A stretch of 38,283 nt of DNA. Origin: Candidatus Sericytochromatia bacterium. GTDB lineage: Bacteria; Cyanobacteriota; Sericytochromatia; S15B-MN24; JAQBPE01. Made by a program: the position numbers and the translations under genes. The notes under the pieces are model-generated. The model did not search any database, was not told the origin of the DNA, and saw nothing but the letters and a program-made list of their open reading frames with translations. The DNA is taken from contig JAYKJB010000105.1 of NCBI GenBank assembly GCA_035285325.1, positions 1 through 38,283 of the forward strand, in the 5' to 3' direction. Of this stretch, positions 1 to 9,547 are shown piece after piece (the stretch's first letter is position 1; the number at the start of each line of letters is the position of its first letter).

Positions 1-3000
1 GGCAGCAAGTAGAGCGTCAGCGCGGTGGAGCTGAACAGCCCGCCGATCACCACCCAGGCCAGCGGGCGCTGGATTTCCGCGCCGATGCCGCTGCTCAGGG
101 CCAGCGGCACGAGTCCCAGGCTGGCCACCAGGGCCGTCATCAGGACGGGCCGCAAGCGCATCCCGGCGCCCTCCACGATCGCCACCTGCAGGTCCAGCCC
201 CTGGCTGCGCAGCTTGTCGATCGTGCTGATCATGATCACGCCGTTCTGCACGGCCACGCCGAACAGGGCGATGAAGCCGACGCTGGCGCTGACGGACAGG
301 TGCTGGCCACTGACCGCCAGCGCGGCGATCCCGCCGATCAAGGCGAAAGGCACGTTCAGCAGCACCACGCCGGCCCGCAGGAGCGAACCGAAGGTCAGAA
401 ACAGCAGCAGGTAAATCAGGCCGAGCACGATCGGCACCACGATCATGAGCGTGCCCATGGCCCGCTGCTGGTTCTCGAACTGGCCGCCCCAGCTGAGGAT
501 GTAGCCCGACGGCAGCGGGACCTCACGGGCGATCGCCCGCTTGGCATCGGCCACGAACGAGCCGATATCGCGGCCATTCACGTTACACTCCACCACCACG
601 CGGCGCTGACCATTTTCCCGGCTGATCACGGCCGGGCCCTGCGACAGCGAGATATCTGCCACGTGCCCGAGCGGCACCCGGCCACCGCCCGTGAGCGGCA
701 CCGGGATGGCTGCGAGCGCCTCCACGTCGCTGCGCAGCGCAGCAGGCAAGCGCACGGCCACCCCGATGCGACGCTGGCCCTCCAGCAACTCCGTCGCGAC
801 GTGCCCGCCGATGGCCGCCTCCACCACCGTGCCGAGGTCCTCGCTGGTCAGGCCGTAATGGGCCATGCGGGCCCGGTCGTAGCTGATTTGCAGCTGGGCC
901 AGGCCACTCAGCTGTTCGGTCTTCACGTCGCTGGCGCCGGCCACGCGTTGCAGGGCAGCCTGGATCGCCGTGCCCTTCGCTTGCAGGACCTCCAGGTCCT
1001 CACCGAAGAGCTTGACGGCCACCTGGCTTTTGACCCCGCTGACCAGCTCGTCGACGCGCACCGCGATGGGCTCCCCAAAGCTGAGCCCGATGCCGGGGAT
1101 GTGTCGTGTGACGGCCTCCATCCGCTCCACCAGGGCGGCCTTGGTGCGGGCGCTGACCCACTGCAGATGGGGTTTGAGCTGGATGAAGATGTCGCTCATG
1201 GCCACGTCCATCGGGTCACTGGCCACCTCGGCCCGTCCGGTGCGGGTCGTGACCGAGAGCACTTCCGGCAGTTGCTTGAGGGCCCGTTCGACCGCGTTGG
1301 CCTGGGCGTTGGCCTTGGCCAGCGAGACGCTGGGCAGGCGCGAGGCCGTGATCACGCTGCTGCCCTCGTCCATGCTGGGCAGGAATTCGGTGCCCAGGCC
1401 CGGCACCATGGCCAGCGACACCAGCAGGCCCCCCAGGGCGAGGCCCGCGACGGCCTTGCCCTGGCCCAGGGCCCCCTTCAGGGAGCGCGCATAGGCGGCC
1501 TGCAGGCCGTGCAGGAGCGGATTCTCGTGCGCGGCCGTGTCACGCCGCAGCAGCAGCGACGCCAGCACCGGCACCAGCGTCAGGGCCAGCACCAGCGAGC
1601 CGAACAGGGCAAAGCCGATCGTGAAGGCCATGGGCGCGAACATCTTGCCTTCCAGGCCGCCCAGCGTGAAAAGGGGCAGGAACACGGCGATGATGATGGC
1701 AATCGCGAAGACGATCGGGCGTCCCACCTCGGTGGCCGATTCCGCTACCACCGCCAGCACCGGCTGGCTGCCGCGCTTGTCGTGCAGGTGGCGGTAAATG
1801 TTCTCGACCATCACGATGCTGGCGTCCACCATCATGCCCAGCCCGATCGCCAGGCCGCCCAGGCTCATGAGATTGCCGGGCAGGTTGAACGCCTGCATCA
1901 TCAGGAAGGCAAACAGCATGGCAAGCGGGATGGTGACCGCGACCATCAGGCTGCTTGGCACGTGCCAGAGGAAGAACAGCAAGACCCCGACCACCAGCAC
2001 GCCGCCCTCCACCAAGGCGCGTTCGACCGTGCCGACCGCGTTTTCGACCAGCTCGCTCTGGTCGTAGAAGGGCTTGATGCGCATGCCCGGGGGCAGGGCC
2101 GGCGCGACCTCGGCCAGCTTGTCCTTGACCCGCTGGATCACCTCGCGGCCGTTCTCGCCGCGCAACTTCATCACGATGCCGGCCACCGTCTCCGCGCCGT
2201 CGCGGGTCGCCGCGCCCTGGCGCGGGGCTGCGCCGATGCCCACCTGGGCCACGTCGCGCAGGTAGACCGGCCGCCCGGCCCGCACGGCCACCAGGGTCTG
2301 GGGCAGCTCCTCGGCCTGCGTGATGGTGCCCAGACCGCGCACCAGGAACTGCTCGTCGCCCCGTTCGAAATAATTGCCCGGCGCATTGCGGTTGCTACGC
2401 GCCAGCGCGTCGATCACGTCCTGGATGGTCAGGCCATAGGCCGCCAGGCGATCCGGCCGGATCTCGACGTGGTGTTGCTTGAGCAGACCGCCCAGCGTGT
2501 TGACCTCGGTCACCCCCGGCACCGTGCGGAGTTGCGGGCGAATCAGCCACTCCTGTACGGTCCGTCGGGTCATCAGGTCGTAGGGACCTTCCAGCGTGTA
2601 CTGGAAGATCTCCCCCATGCCCGAGGCGATCGGTCCGAGCGTGGCCTTGGCGTTGTCGGGAAGGGCGCTCTGCGCCACCGTCAGGCGTTCCGCCACCTGT
2701 TGCCGGGCGAAGTAGATGTCGGCCCGGTCCTCGAACACCACCGTGATCACGGCCAGGCCGAACTTGGAGATCGAGCGCACCTGGGTGACGCGCGGGACGC
2801 CGTTCAGCTCGAGTTCGAGCGGAAAGGTGACCAGGCGCTCCACGTCCGGCGGCGCCATGCCGGGCACTTCCGCCAGCACCTGAACCTGCACGTTGGTGAC
2901 GTCCGGAAAGGCGTCGATCGGAAGCTTGAGGAAGGACCACACGCCGGCGGCAATCAGGGCCAGGGTGGTGATCAGGACGGCCGCTCGCTGCGCCAGGGCG

Positions 3001-3023
3001 AGGTGAATCAGTTTTTCAATCAC
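1..3023 (-). CDS. Heavy-metal efflux RND pump, CusA/CzcA family (partial, C-terminus off window)
   Basis: Inner-membrane proton-driven RND transporter that moves metal cations from periplasm or cytoplasm out through a tripartite envelope complex. About 1007 codons are visible and family members are about 1040, so only the C-terminal tip is missing beyond the left edge. Seen: N-terminal helix, then the KLPIDAFPDVTNVQVQV block typical of the HME-RND branch, the porter domains, and the transmembrane-4 motif GMMVDASIVMVEN whose acidic residue belongs to the proton relay. That motif lacks the DFG...DG form of classical Co/Zn/Cd CzcA proteins and looks closer to CusA, but the exported metal cannot be decided. 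The start is a GTG four bases after the stop of the adaptor gene, so the two are probably translated together. It is the last visible gene of the tlpA-to-pump run. Confidence 0.95.
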   Translation of the reverse strand, partial: MIEKLIHLALAQRAAVLITTLALIAAGVWSFLKLPIDAFPDVTNVQVQVLAEVPGMAPPDVERLVTFPLELELNGVPRVTQVRSISKFGLAVITVVFEDRADIYFARQQVAERLTVAQSALPDNAKATLGPIASGMGEIFQYTLEGPYDLMTRRTVQEWLIRPQLRTVPGVTEVNTLGGLLKQHHVEIRPDRLAAYGLTIQDVIDALARSNRNAPGNYFERGDEQFLVRGLGTITQAEELPQTLVAVRAGRPVYLRDVAQVGIGAAPRQGAATRDGAETVAGIVMKLRGENGREVIQRVKDKLAEVAPALPPGMRIKPFYDQSELVENAVGTVERALVEGGVLVVGVLLFFLWHVPSSLMVAVTIPLAMLFAFLMMQAFNLPGNLMSLGGLAIGLGMMVDASIVMVENIYRHLHDKRGSQPVLAVVAESATEVGRPIVFAIAIIIAVFLPLFTLGGLEGKMFAPMAFTIGFALFGSLVLALTLVPVLASLLLRRDTAAHENPLLHGLQAAYARSLKGALGQGKAVAGLALGGLLVSLAMVPGLGTEFLPSMDEGSSVITASRLPSVSLAKANAQANAVERALKQLPEVLSVTTRTGRAEVASDPMDVAMSDIFIQLKPHLQWVSARTKAALVERMEAVTRHIPGIGLSFGEPIAVRVDELVSGVKSQVAVKLFGEDLEVLQAKGTAIQAALQRVAGASDVKTEQLSGLAQLQISYDRARMAHYGLTSEDLGTVVEAAIGGHVATELLEGQRRIGVAVRLPAALRSDVEALAAIPVPLTGGGRVPLGHVADISLSQGPAVISRENGQRRVVVECNVNGRDIGSFVADAKRAIAREVPLPSGYILSWGGQFENQQRAMGTLMIVVPIVLGLIYLLLFLTFGSLLRAGVVLLNVPFALIGGIAALAVSGQHLSVSASVGFIALFGVAVQNGVIMISTIDKLRSQGLDLQVAIVEGAGMRLRPVLMTALVASLGLVPLALSSGIGAEIQRPLAWVVIGGLFSSTALTLYLL

Positions 3024-3027
3024 GGCG

Positions 3028-4200
3028 TCACTCTCCGCCGAACGAAGCCTTGCGGGCCTCGGACTGCAGGTCGAAGGCGCCCTGGCTGACCACGCGCTGA
3101 CCGAGCGTGAGGCCTGTGGTGATGCCCACCCACTGGCCGTTGCGCGCACCGGGCGTGACCGTCACCTCGCGGAAGCGGTCCTCGCCTTCAGCCACAAACA
3201 CGAAGCTGCGCTCTCCCTCCTGCAACAAGGCCATCGTTGACACGGCCAGACTGCGCACGCGGCCGGTGTCGATGCGCACGCGCGCCGACATGCCCGGCCG
3301 CAGCAGCCCTTCGCGATTGGGCACATCGATCAGGGCCTTGCCCGTGTGACTGTTCACATCCAGCAGCGGGGCGACGCGCACCACCCGCGCTGCGATCTCG
3401 CTGCCCCCCAGCGCATCGACGGCGATCCGGGCGGCTTGGCCGGCCCGGACGAGGCGCCAGTTGCGCTCCGGAATGTCCGTTTCGACTCGCACCGTGCGCA
3501 TGTCGGCCAGCGCGAAGAGCGGTTCGGCATCCTCCGGAGCGACCCGATCGCCCCGGGTCGCGTGACGCTGCGTGATCAGCCCGCTGACCGGGGCGCGCAG
3601 CCGATGCAGCGGGTCGACGTGTCCCCGACGCGCCAAGCCGTCCATCTGGGCCTGGTCGAAACCGAGCAGGCGCAGCTCCTCCGCAGCCTGCGAGAGGGCA
3701 ATCTGGCTGGCGTCGCGCTCCTGCACGGCCGTTTCCAGCTCGCGACGGGAGGCCAGCGTGTCCGCGAACAGGCGCTGCTGGCGCTCCCATTCGCGCCGGG
3801 CCAGCCGGGCTTCGCCGAGGGCCTTCAGGTAGCTGGCCTGCGCCCGGCCCAGTTCCGCGCTGCGGATGATCGCCAGGGTCTGCCCCTGCGTGACGGCGTC
3901 ACCCACGCCGACCCGCACCTCCGCCAGCTGGCCCGTGAGCGGGGCGTGGACCACGGCTTCCGATTCAGGGCGGGTCACCACGTCGCCCAAGGCATTGACC
4001 TCCAGGGAAAAGTCGCGCCGGGACACGGGCGTGAGCTGGAGTGCCAGGTGCTGGCGCACCGCCTCGCTCAGCTGGAGCGTGCCGCCGGCGGAGTCTTGGG
4101 GGGCTTCGCTCGGTTCCGCGGGCGGCGCCTCTCCCCGGCAGGCGACGAGGGCCAGCGCCAGGGCTGTCAGGGCGAGCAGACGATGAGGGTGGACAGGCAC
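3028..4200 (-). CDS. RND efflux periplasmic adaptor (membrane fusion) lipoprotein, CusB/CzcB type
   Basis: Periplasmic adaptor linking the RND pump to the outer-membrane channel; 390 residues. The N-terminus is a lipoprotein signal with lipobox LALVAC followed by an acidic Pro/Glu/Ala linker. Then come the barrel-sandwich hybrid halves (EAVVHAPLTGQLAEVRVGVG and the later LHRLRAPVSGLITQRHATRG), an alpha-helical hairpin between them, and a beta-barrel/membrane-proximal region ending in a VVSQGAFDLQSEARK motif common in CusB-like proteins. I chose the GTG at 4200 because AGGAGA lies 8 bases upstream and because it removes the overlap with the channel gene that longer frames would create. It sits between the channel gene (31-base gap) and the pump gene (4-base gap). 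Metal specificity is not resolved; the His/Met-rich N-terminal domain of some CusB/CzcB proteins is absent. Confidence 0.93.
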   Translation of the reverse strand: MPVHPHRLLALTALALALVACRGEAPPAEPSEAPQDSAGGTLQLSEAVRQHLALQLTPVSRRDFSLEVNALGDVVTRPESEAVVHAPLTGQLAEVRVGVGDAVTQGQTLAIIRSAELGRAQASYLKALGEARLARREWERQQRLFADTLASRRELETAVQERDASQIALSQAAEELRLLGFDQAQMDGLARRGHVDPLHRLRAPVSGLITQRHATRGDRVAPEDAEPLFALADMRTVRVETDIPERNWRLVRAGQAARIAVDALGGSEIAARVVRVAPLLDVNSHTGKALIDVPNREGLLRPGMSARVRIDTGRVRSLAVSTMALLQEGERSFVFVAEGEDRFREVTVTPGARNGQWVGITTGLTLGQRVVSQGAFDLQSEARKASFGGE

Positions 4201-4231
4201 AGAGACGGTCTCCTGGTGGCAGGGCTTGCGT

Positions 4232-5497
4232 TCAACGCCCGCAGGCTTCTTCCAGGCGCAGCCTGGCAAGGTGGTAGCTGAGCAGGGCCGTTCGATGGGC
4301 CGTCTCGGCCTCGAGTCGTTCCTGGCGGGCCGTCAGCAACTCGACCGCCGTGCCGGCCCCGGCCTTCAGTCGTGCTTCGGCTTTCTCGACGGCGTGCAGC
4401 GCGAGGGCCAGCGCACCGTCTGAAATTTCACGCACGCGGGCCGCGGCCAGGCGCGTTTCCAGCCAGGCGTCGGTTACCTCCGCGGCGATCGCCGCTTCCG
4501 CCGCCGTTCGCTCGGCGTCCTGCCGTGCGGCCTCGGCGGCGTGGGCCGCCACTTCGGCCCGGTAGTCGTTCCAGAGTGGCACGGGCAGGGCAAAGGCGCC
4601 GTAAAGCAGCGGCGCCAGCAAGGGGCCCGCCGTGCCGCCCTGCAGGTCGAGCTCGCCTTCACCGAAGCGCAGCGACTCGGCCAGACGCATGCCGCGTCGT
4701 TCCCGCCGGGCGGCCAGTTCGGCGGCGCGGGGTTCGACCCGTCGGGACAGGGCTTCCTGAATCCAGCGTTTGAGCTCACCGGGCGGCGCGGGCACGGCCG
4801 GATCCATGCCCGGCAGCGTCACGGGCGCATCGACCGGGCGGCCGAGCAGCAGGTTCAGCTGCGCCCGGGCGCGCTCACCGCTGGCCTGCGCCTGGTTCAG
4901 CTTTTGCCGGGCCATGGCCAGTTCGAATTCGGTGTGAATCAGCTCGTGGGCGGCCAGCGCGCCGGCCGCGACGCGGCGCTGCCCGCGGGCCAGTTCGCCC
5001 TGCAGGAAGCCCACCAGTCGGCTGTGGTCCTGCACGCCCGCTTCGGCCAGCCAGAGCGAGACGTGGCTGCGGCGCGCCTGGAAGCCGACCTGCCGTCGCG
5101 TGGCCGCCAGCCGGAGCTCCAGCGTCAGCGCCTCGTCCTCGGCGGCTTCCCGCCGCTGCTGGGCCAGCTGACGGAAGTCGAGCGGTTGGCGCAGGCCGAA
5201 GGTGAGCATGTGGTTGCCGAGGTCAGGGGAACTCTGAAACTGGGACACCAGCGCAGGGTTGCTCCAGGCTCCGGCCGCCTGCGCGCGGGCGCGTGCCGCT
5301 TCGCTGGCCTTTTCCAGCGCTCGCAGCGTCGGGCTGGTGGCGATCGCCAGCCGAGCCGCCTCCTCGGCCGAAAGGGCCTGGAGGGGAGCCGCCTGAACGG
5401 GCGGGACGCACAGCCCGACGAGCAGCCCCGCCGTCCACAGCAGGGTGGCCACGGCGCGCACCCGCAAGCGGGGCGAGGATTCAGGGGGCTCGTTCAT
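4232..5497 (-). CDS. TolC-family outer-membrane efflux channel, CusC/CzcC type
   Basis: Outer-membrane factor of the metal RND system, 421 residues. A signal peptide (helix ATLLWTAGLLVGL, cleavage near VQAAP) is followed by the duplicated long-helix architecture of OEP proteins: the first repeat starts with LSAEEAARLAIATSPTLRAL and the second includes LKAGAGTAVELLTARQERLE, with Ala/Arg/Glu-rich coiled-coil helices between. The presence of an outer-membrane channel argues for a diderm host. A TTG at 5530, overlapping the pyrophosphatase stop, is an alternative start; I prefer the ATG at 5497 because it places a normal signal peptide at the N-terminus, although the Shine-Dalgarno sequence there is weak (GAGAAG). 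There is no lipobox, unlike CusC of Enterobacteria. Confidence 0.92.
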   Translation of the reverse strand: MNEPPESSPRLRVRAVATLLWTAGLLVGLCVPPVQAAPLQALSAEEAARLAIATSPTLRALEKASEAARARAQAAGAWSNPALVSQFQSSPDLGNHMLTFGLRQPLDFRQLAQQRREAAEDEALTLELRLAATRRQVGFQARRSHVSLWLAEAGVQDHSRLVGFLQGELARGQRRVAAGALAAHELIHTEFELAMARQKLNQAQASGERARAQLNLLLGRPVDAPVTLPGMDPAVPAPPGELKRWIQEALSRRVEPRAAELAARRERRGMRLAESLRFGEGELDLQGGTAGPLLAPLLYGAFALPVPLWNDYRAEVAAHAAEAARQDAERTAAEAAIAAEVTDAWLETRLAAARVREISDGALALALHAVEKAEARLKAGAGTAVELLTARQERLEAETAHRTALLSYHLARLRLEEACGR

Positions 5498-5526
5498 CGG
5501 GGGCTTCTCACGCGGATGGCTGAGGC

Positions 5527-5931
5527 TCAACCGCGACGCCCCATGTCGTGCAGCGGTTGGCGCAGGCGGAGCGTGGCGGTCATGTGAGCGGGGGAGAAAT
5601 TCAAAAAGCCGTGCACCAGGTAGATCTCCTCAGGCCCGCAGTTCCAGAGCAGCTTGAGTTCCGTGTCGCCCTTGCGATGGTCGATTGTCCGCGCCACCGC
5701 CACCAGGCCTGTTGGTGCGCGGCCCACAAAAATATCCAGCGGCTCGCCATCCTCGCCGGGCACCCCGTTCACGTAGCCGTAGTCGATCGGGTAGATGATT
5801 TCGGGGTGGTGCGGGTGGCATTCGCCACAAGGGCGCTCGATCGTGATGCCGGCGGCCTGCACCGTAGCCTCAAGCGTCTCCCACGCCACCTCGGGTGGCG
5901 CGGGAAAGTGCCAGGACAGGCCGCCGCTCAC
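5527..5931 (-). CDS. Compact family I inorganic pyrophosphatase-like protein
   Basis: Predicted to hydrolyse pyrophosphate or a related diphosphate in the cytoplasm; 134 residues, against about 170-180 for typical bacterial family I enzymes. Seen: the core YPIDYGYVNGVPGEDGEPLD, which matches the PPase signature with two of its three metal-binding aspartates kept and the middle one replaced by Glu, and a DHRKGDTELK segment that can align with the second Asp/Asp/Lys metal-binding cluster. The start is GTG at 5931, ten bases after the tlpA stop, and the stop overlaps a possible TTG start of the channel gene. The Shine-Dalgarno is weak, suggesting translational coupling. Housekeeping Ppa is usually elsewhere, so this may be a specialised paralogue; its link to metal efflux is unexplained. 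Confidence 0.8.
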   Translation of the reverse strand: MSGGLSWHFPAPPEVAWETLEATVQAAGITIERPCGECHPHHPEIIYPIDYGYVNGVPGEDGEPLDIFVGRAPTGLVAVARTIDHRKGDTELKLLWNCGPEEIYLVHGFLNFSPAHMTATLRLRQPLHDMGRRG

Positions 5932-5941
5932 CGGGGTCGCC

Positions 5942-6442
5942 TTACAGCAGCGCCTTGAGGTCGGCCTCGAAGACCTCCATCGCGGTGGAGCCCACGTACT
6001 TCTTCACGATCTGCCCCTGACGGTCGACCAGGAAGGTCGTCGGGATGCTGCGGATGTTGCCGTAGGCGGCCTCGACGGTGGGATCGCTCATCAGCATGGT
6101 GTAGTTGATGCCCTGTTCCTTGGCGAAATTGTTCACGACCTCGGCCCCGCCCTTGTCGACCGAGATGCCGATCACCTCCAGGCCCTTGGCCTGGTACTTC
6201 TTCTGCAGCGCGATGAAGCCCGGAATCTCCTCCCGGCAAGGCGGGCACCAGGTGGCCCAGAAGTCGATCAGGCGCACCTTGCCCTTCATCTCGCTGAGCG
6301 AGAAGGACTTGTCGCTGTTGCTGTGCTTGAGCGTGAACTCCGGCGCCGGCTTGATCGGCTTGAGCTTGCTGGCGGCATCAGCCGGCGACGCGACACCCAG
6401 TGACATGATCAGGCCCACGGCCAAGGCGGTGCGACGAAACAT
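5942..6442 (-). CDS. TlpA/ResA-family thioredoxin-like protein, exported
   Basis: Periplasmic thiol-disulfide oxidoreductase of the AhpC/TSA-Redoxin type; 166 residues. A signal peptide ([19 protein letters not shown]) precedes a thioredoxin fold with the active site [13 protein letters not shown], the typical TlpA/ResA CxxC motif, and the cis-proline region [10 protein letters not shown]. The start ATG at 6442 has GAGAGGA 7 bases upstream; an in-frame extension to 6550 would bury the signal peptide. It is the first gene of the minus-strand run tlpA-ppase-channel-adaptor-pump and is divergent from treS, with 260 bases between. Redox control of Cys-rich or cytochrome partners is the family role; a direct role in metal resistance is only suggested by position. 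Confidence 0.92.
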   Translation of the reverse strand: MFRRTALAVGLIMSLGVASPADAASKLKPIKPAPEFTLKHSNSDKSFSLSEMKGKVRLIDFWATWCPPCREEIPGFIALQKKYQAKGLEVIGISVDKGGAEVVNNFAKEQGINYTMLMSDPTVEAAYGNIRSIPTTFLVDRQGQIVKKYVGSTAMEVFEADLKALL

Positions 6443-6702
6443 CGGGAAGTCCTCTCTGGGGCGCGCCGGCAGTGCGGCGGGTGATGCGGGGACGATCGGG
6501 CGACTGTTCGTCGGGGAGCAGCACGCCCGGGCCCCCACATTATGGCGCATGCCCTGCCCGCTGGGGAGGGGCCCTCGCCTGTCGGCTGCGGCCCGGGGGC
6601 AGGATCGGCTACGTTTGGGGCATGGCCCCCATCGCGGCCGGCCGTTTCGGCCCGTTTGGCCTCAGCAGGCCGCCGTGCCCAGGGGCGTGGGGAGGAAGAC
6701 GC
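6443..6702. promoter_or_regulatory. Divergent intergenic region tlpA/treS
   Basis: 260 bases between divergently transcribed genes, so it must hold both promoters. On the plus strand TACGTT at 6610-6615 is a possible -10 element, exactly six bases before an in-frame ATG at 6622, and GGAGG at 6691-6695 serves the GTG at 6703. No clear -35 box, repeat or operator was recognised. Confidence 0.35.
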
Positions 6703-8355
6703 GTGGTGTTACAAGCTCCGGCCTGGTATCACGAGGCGGTCTTTTACGAGCTGGCGCCGCGCACCTTCTGCGATGGCAATGGCGATGGCATCGGCGATTT
6801 CAAAGGCCTGACCCAACGCCTGCCCTACCTGGCCGAACTGGGGGTGAGCTGCCTCTGGCTGCTGCCGATGTATCCCTCACCGCTGCGCGACGATGGCTAC
6901 GACATCAGCGACTACCGCGCGATTCACCCCGACCTTGGCAGCCTGGCCGAGTTCCAGGTCTTCCTGCGCGACGCCCACGCCCTGGGGTTGCGCGTGATTG
7001 CCGACCTGGTGCTGAACCATACCTCGGACCAGCACCCCTGGTTTCAGGCCGCGCGCGAGGGGCCTGGCCATCCCTACCATGACTGGTACGTCTGGAGCGA
7101 TGACCCTGGCCGCTACGCGGAGGCGCGCATCATCTTCACCGACACCGAGCGCAGCAACTGGGCCTGGGACGACCAAGCCCGCCGCTACTACTGGCATCGC
7201 TTTTTCAGTTCGCAGCCGGACCTCAATTACGACCATCCGCCGGTGCAATCCGAGATGCTCGCGACCCTGGAACACTGGCTGGAACTCGGCCTGGATGGCT
7301 TTCGCGTGGACGCGGTGCCCTATCTGTTCGAGCGCGAGAACACCTCCTGTGAAAACCTGCCGGAGACCCACGCGTTCCTGCGTCGGTTGCGCGCCCGGCT
7401 GGCCGAACGTTTTCCCGAGGCCTTGCTGCTCGGTGAGGCGAACCAGTGGCCGGAGGACGTGTTGCCCTATTTCGGCACGCCGGAAGCGCCGGAGTTGCCG
7501 ATGAACTTTCACTTTCCGCTCATGCCGAGGCTGTTTCTGGCCCTCGCCCAGCAACGCCGCGACCCGATCGCACAGGTGCTGACGCGCACGCCCCCCTTGC
7601 CGCCCGGCTGTCAGTGGGCCACCTTCCTGCGCAACCACGACGAGCTCACGCTCGAAATGGTCGATGAAGTCGAGCGGGCGGCCATGTGGGCCGCCTATGC
7701 CCCGGAGCCGCGCATGCGCTGCAACGTGGGCATCCGGCGGCGGCTCTGGCCCTTGCTGGAGGGCGATCGCCGTCGGGTGGAGCTGCTGCACGCCCTGCTC
7801 CTGAGCTTGCCCGGCGCGCCCGTGCTCTATTACGGCGATGAGATCGGCATGGGCGATGACATCCACCGGCCGGACCGCCACGGCGTGCGCCTGCCGATGG
7901 CCTGGGACGATGGGCGCAATTTCGGCTTCTCGGCGGCGCCGCCGAGTCAGCTGCGGGTCGCGATGCCCGGCGATCCGGGCCCGTATCACCCGCTGGTGGC
8001 CAACGTGGCCGCGGCCCGGGCCAATCCGTCGTCCTTCTGGCACTGGCTGCGCGAGCGCCTGCGGCTGCGGGCCGAGCACGTCACCTTGCGCCGCGGCGAA
8101 TTCGTGCTGCTGGCGCCGGAAAACCCCGCCATCCTGGCTTTTCTGCGCACCATGGCGCATGAAGCGGTGCTGGTGGTCGCCAACATGTCGCCGGTCGCAC
8201 AGGCCACGGCGCTCGAGCTTTCTGCTCACACGGGCTGGCGGGTCGTGCCCCTGCCCGGCGCTCGCCCCTTCCCACCTTTCGGCGATGAACCCTATCCGCT
8301 CACGCTGGGGCCGTACGGCCATCTGTGGTTGCAGCTGTTGCCACCGTCGCGATGA
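6703..8355 (+). CDS. treS: Trehalose synthase (maltose alpha-D-glucosyltransferase), GH13
   Basis: Interconverts maltose and trehalose by intramolecular transglucosylation (EC 5.4.99.16); cytoplasmic, linked to osmoprotection and glycogen/maltose-1-phosphate metabolism. The 550-residue length equals TreS without a fused maltokinase. Seen: N-terminal [20 protein letters not shown] and GIGDFKGL, the TreS-typical [13 protein letters not shown]13 region [15 protein letters not shown], the nucleophile Asp in [11 protein letters not shown], the acid/base Glu in [12 protein letters not shown] and the third Asp in [12 protein letters not shown]. These favour TreS over oligo-1,6-glucosidase. GTG at 6703 is chosen because GGAGG lies 7 bases upstream; GTG at 6706 is equally possible, and an ATG at 6622 would add 27 residues unlike the family. 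It is monocistronic and convergent with the hydrolase gene (22-base gap). Confidence 0.93.
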   Translation: MVLQAPAWYHEAVFYELAPRTFCDGNGDGIGDFKGLTQRLPYLAELGVSCLWLLPMYPSPLRDDGYDISDYRAIHPDLGSLAEFQVFLRDAHALGLRVIADLVLNHTSDQHPWFQAAREGPGHPYHDWYVWSDDPGRYAEARIIFTDTERSNWAWDDQARRYYWHRFFSSQPDLNYDHPPVQSEMLATLEHWLELGLDGFRVDAVPYLFERENTSCENLPETHAFLRRLRARLAERFPEALLLGEANQWPEDVLPYFGTPEAPELPMNFHFPLMPRLFLALAQQRRDPIAQVLTRTPPLPPGCQWATFLRNHDELTLEMVDEVERAAMWAAYAPEPRMRCNVGIRRRLWPLLEGDRRRVELLHALLLSLPGAPVLYYGDEIGMGDDIHRPDRHGVRLPMAWDDGRNFGFSAAPPSQLRVAMPGDPGPYHPLVANVAAARANPSSFWHWLRERLRLRAEHVTLRRGEFVLLAPENPAILAFLRTMAHEAVLVVANMSPVAQATALELSAHTGWRVVPLPGARPFPPFGDEPYPLTLGPYGHLWLQLLPPSR

Positions 8356-8377
8356 GGCGGCGGAGAGAAACCGGCCC

Positions 8378-9424
8378 TCAACCCTGTGGCGCAGGCGGCT
8401 GCTGGCTGAACTGTCCGCCGTCGAGGAAGCGCAGGCTCACCTGATTGAGGGTTTCGATCGCGCGCGCGTTCGGGTTGGTCAGCGGATGCAGCATGGGGTG
8501 GGGCACGGTGTCGGAGGCTGGGAATTCGAAAAATCCGTTGCGGGCCGCTCCCCCCGTGCGCACGTACGCCTCGCCGATCAGGCGCGGTGAGGCGGCGCGG
8601 TCGTTGGCCGTGGTGATGAACTGGATCGGCACGCGGGTGTTGGGCAAGGCCTGCATGACGGCATCGCCGTAGCGGGCGATCGCATAGATCGCGCCGACCG
8701 GGTGCTCCCAGTGGCCCGCCCCCGAATGCGTCGGCGTGGGCCCCCAGCTGTGCGTCAGGCGGTTGAGAAAGCGGCTGCCCTGGCCGAAGGTGAGCTGGTC
8801 CAGGCCCCACATCAGATGGTGGCCGAAGCGCGCCTTCGGATCGGCGCTGCCCAGATAGGGGGCCATGACCACGGCGCCTTTCAGTTCCGGGTAGCGGGCC
8901 GCCATGTCCAGCGCCACGTTGCCGCCGCCGGACAGCCCCACCACCTGGATCGGCCCTCCGAGGCCGCGCACCTGTTCCATCAGCTCGTCGGCAAATTGCC
9001 GGTAGCCCATGAACTCGTGGGACCGCAGCAACTGGCTCGCATCAGCGCTGCCGTCGGGTTTCTGGAAGCCGTGACCAGGCAGGCGCGGGATGTAGACGTC
9101 GAAGCCCTGCGCCAGCAGCTGGGGGGCGAGCAGCTCATACTGGTAGGTGCCGGCCGACCAGCCGTGCAGCAGCACCACCGTGCCCTTGCCGGTGGGCTGG
9201 GGCTGCAGCAGCAGCTGGCTGCGCGACCCATTTTGCAAGGGCAGGGTCGCCTCAGCCGCCAGCAGGGCCTGCAAGCGCAGGATCGCGGTGGCGCGCCCCG
9301 GCGAGAGCTGGTCCTGCGGAAACGACGCCACCGGCGAGCCGCCGACGGGTGCGAGGGCCGCGCGGGCGGCGATCGCACCCGTCGGGGCGGTGAGGGGGGG
9401 CCGCAGAGCGGTCAAAGGATGCAA
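8378..9424 (-). CDS. Alpha/beta hydrolase (serine esterase/lipase-like)
   Basis: Serine hydrolase of the alpha/beta fold, 348 residues, substrate unknown. Seen: oxyanion-hole motif VVLLHGWSAGTYQYE, strand-cap IPRLPGHGF, nucleophile elbow VGLSGGGNVALD, an Asp in FITTANDRAAS and a His in the C-terminal PHPMLHP, giving a complete catalytic triad. The overall plan resembles the S33/carboxylesterase (lysophospholipase-like) group. The 70-residue N-terminal extension is Ala/Pro-rich with no clear signal peptide. The first codon is TTG at 9424 with GGAG 9 bases upstream; a downstream start cannot be excluded. It lies downstream of the LysM-glucosaminidase gene in the same direction with a 123-base gap containing an AT-rich stretch near 9515-9545, probably its promoter. 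Confidence 0.85.
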   Translation of the reverse strand: MHPLTALRPPLTAPTGAIAARAALAPVGGSPVASFPQDQLSPGRATAILRLQALLAAEATLPLQNGSRSQLLLQPQPTGKGTVVLLHGWSAGTYQYELLAPQLLAQGFDVYIPRLPGHGFQKPDGSADASQLLRSHEFMGYRQFADELMEQVRGLGGPIQVVGLSGGGNVALDMAARYPELKGAVVMAPYLGSADPKARFGHHLMWGLDQLTFGQGSRFLNRLTHSWGPTPTHSGAGHWEHPVGAIYAIARYGDAVMQALPNTRVPIQFITTANDRAASPRLIGEAYVRTGGAARNGFFEFPASDTVPHPMLHPLTNPNARAIETLNQVSLRFLDGGQFSQQPPAPQG

Positions 9425-9547
9425 GGCGCGCGTCTCCGTCCGAAAGGCCAGGGAGGGCAGACCCCTCCCCCTTCCGTGTCGCGCCAGCCGGTTCCGGGGG
9501 AGTTTCGGATGAGAAAAGACAGGTTAAGCTTTCAATATAAAACGGGC

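Noticed and set aside
300-3089. Very long plus-strand open frame (929 codons) opposite the efflux pump gene
   Set aside because: Its product is His/Arg/Gln/Asp-rich with no domain, as expected for the antisense of a GC-rich gene; the minus strand encodes a clear CusA-type protein.
3346-5958. Other long plus-strand frames opposite the adaptor, channel and pyrophosphatase genes
   Set aside because: Same antisense composition; no ribosome-binding sites and no family resemblance.
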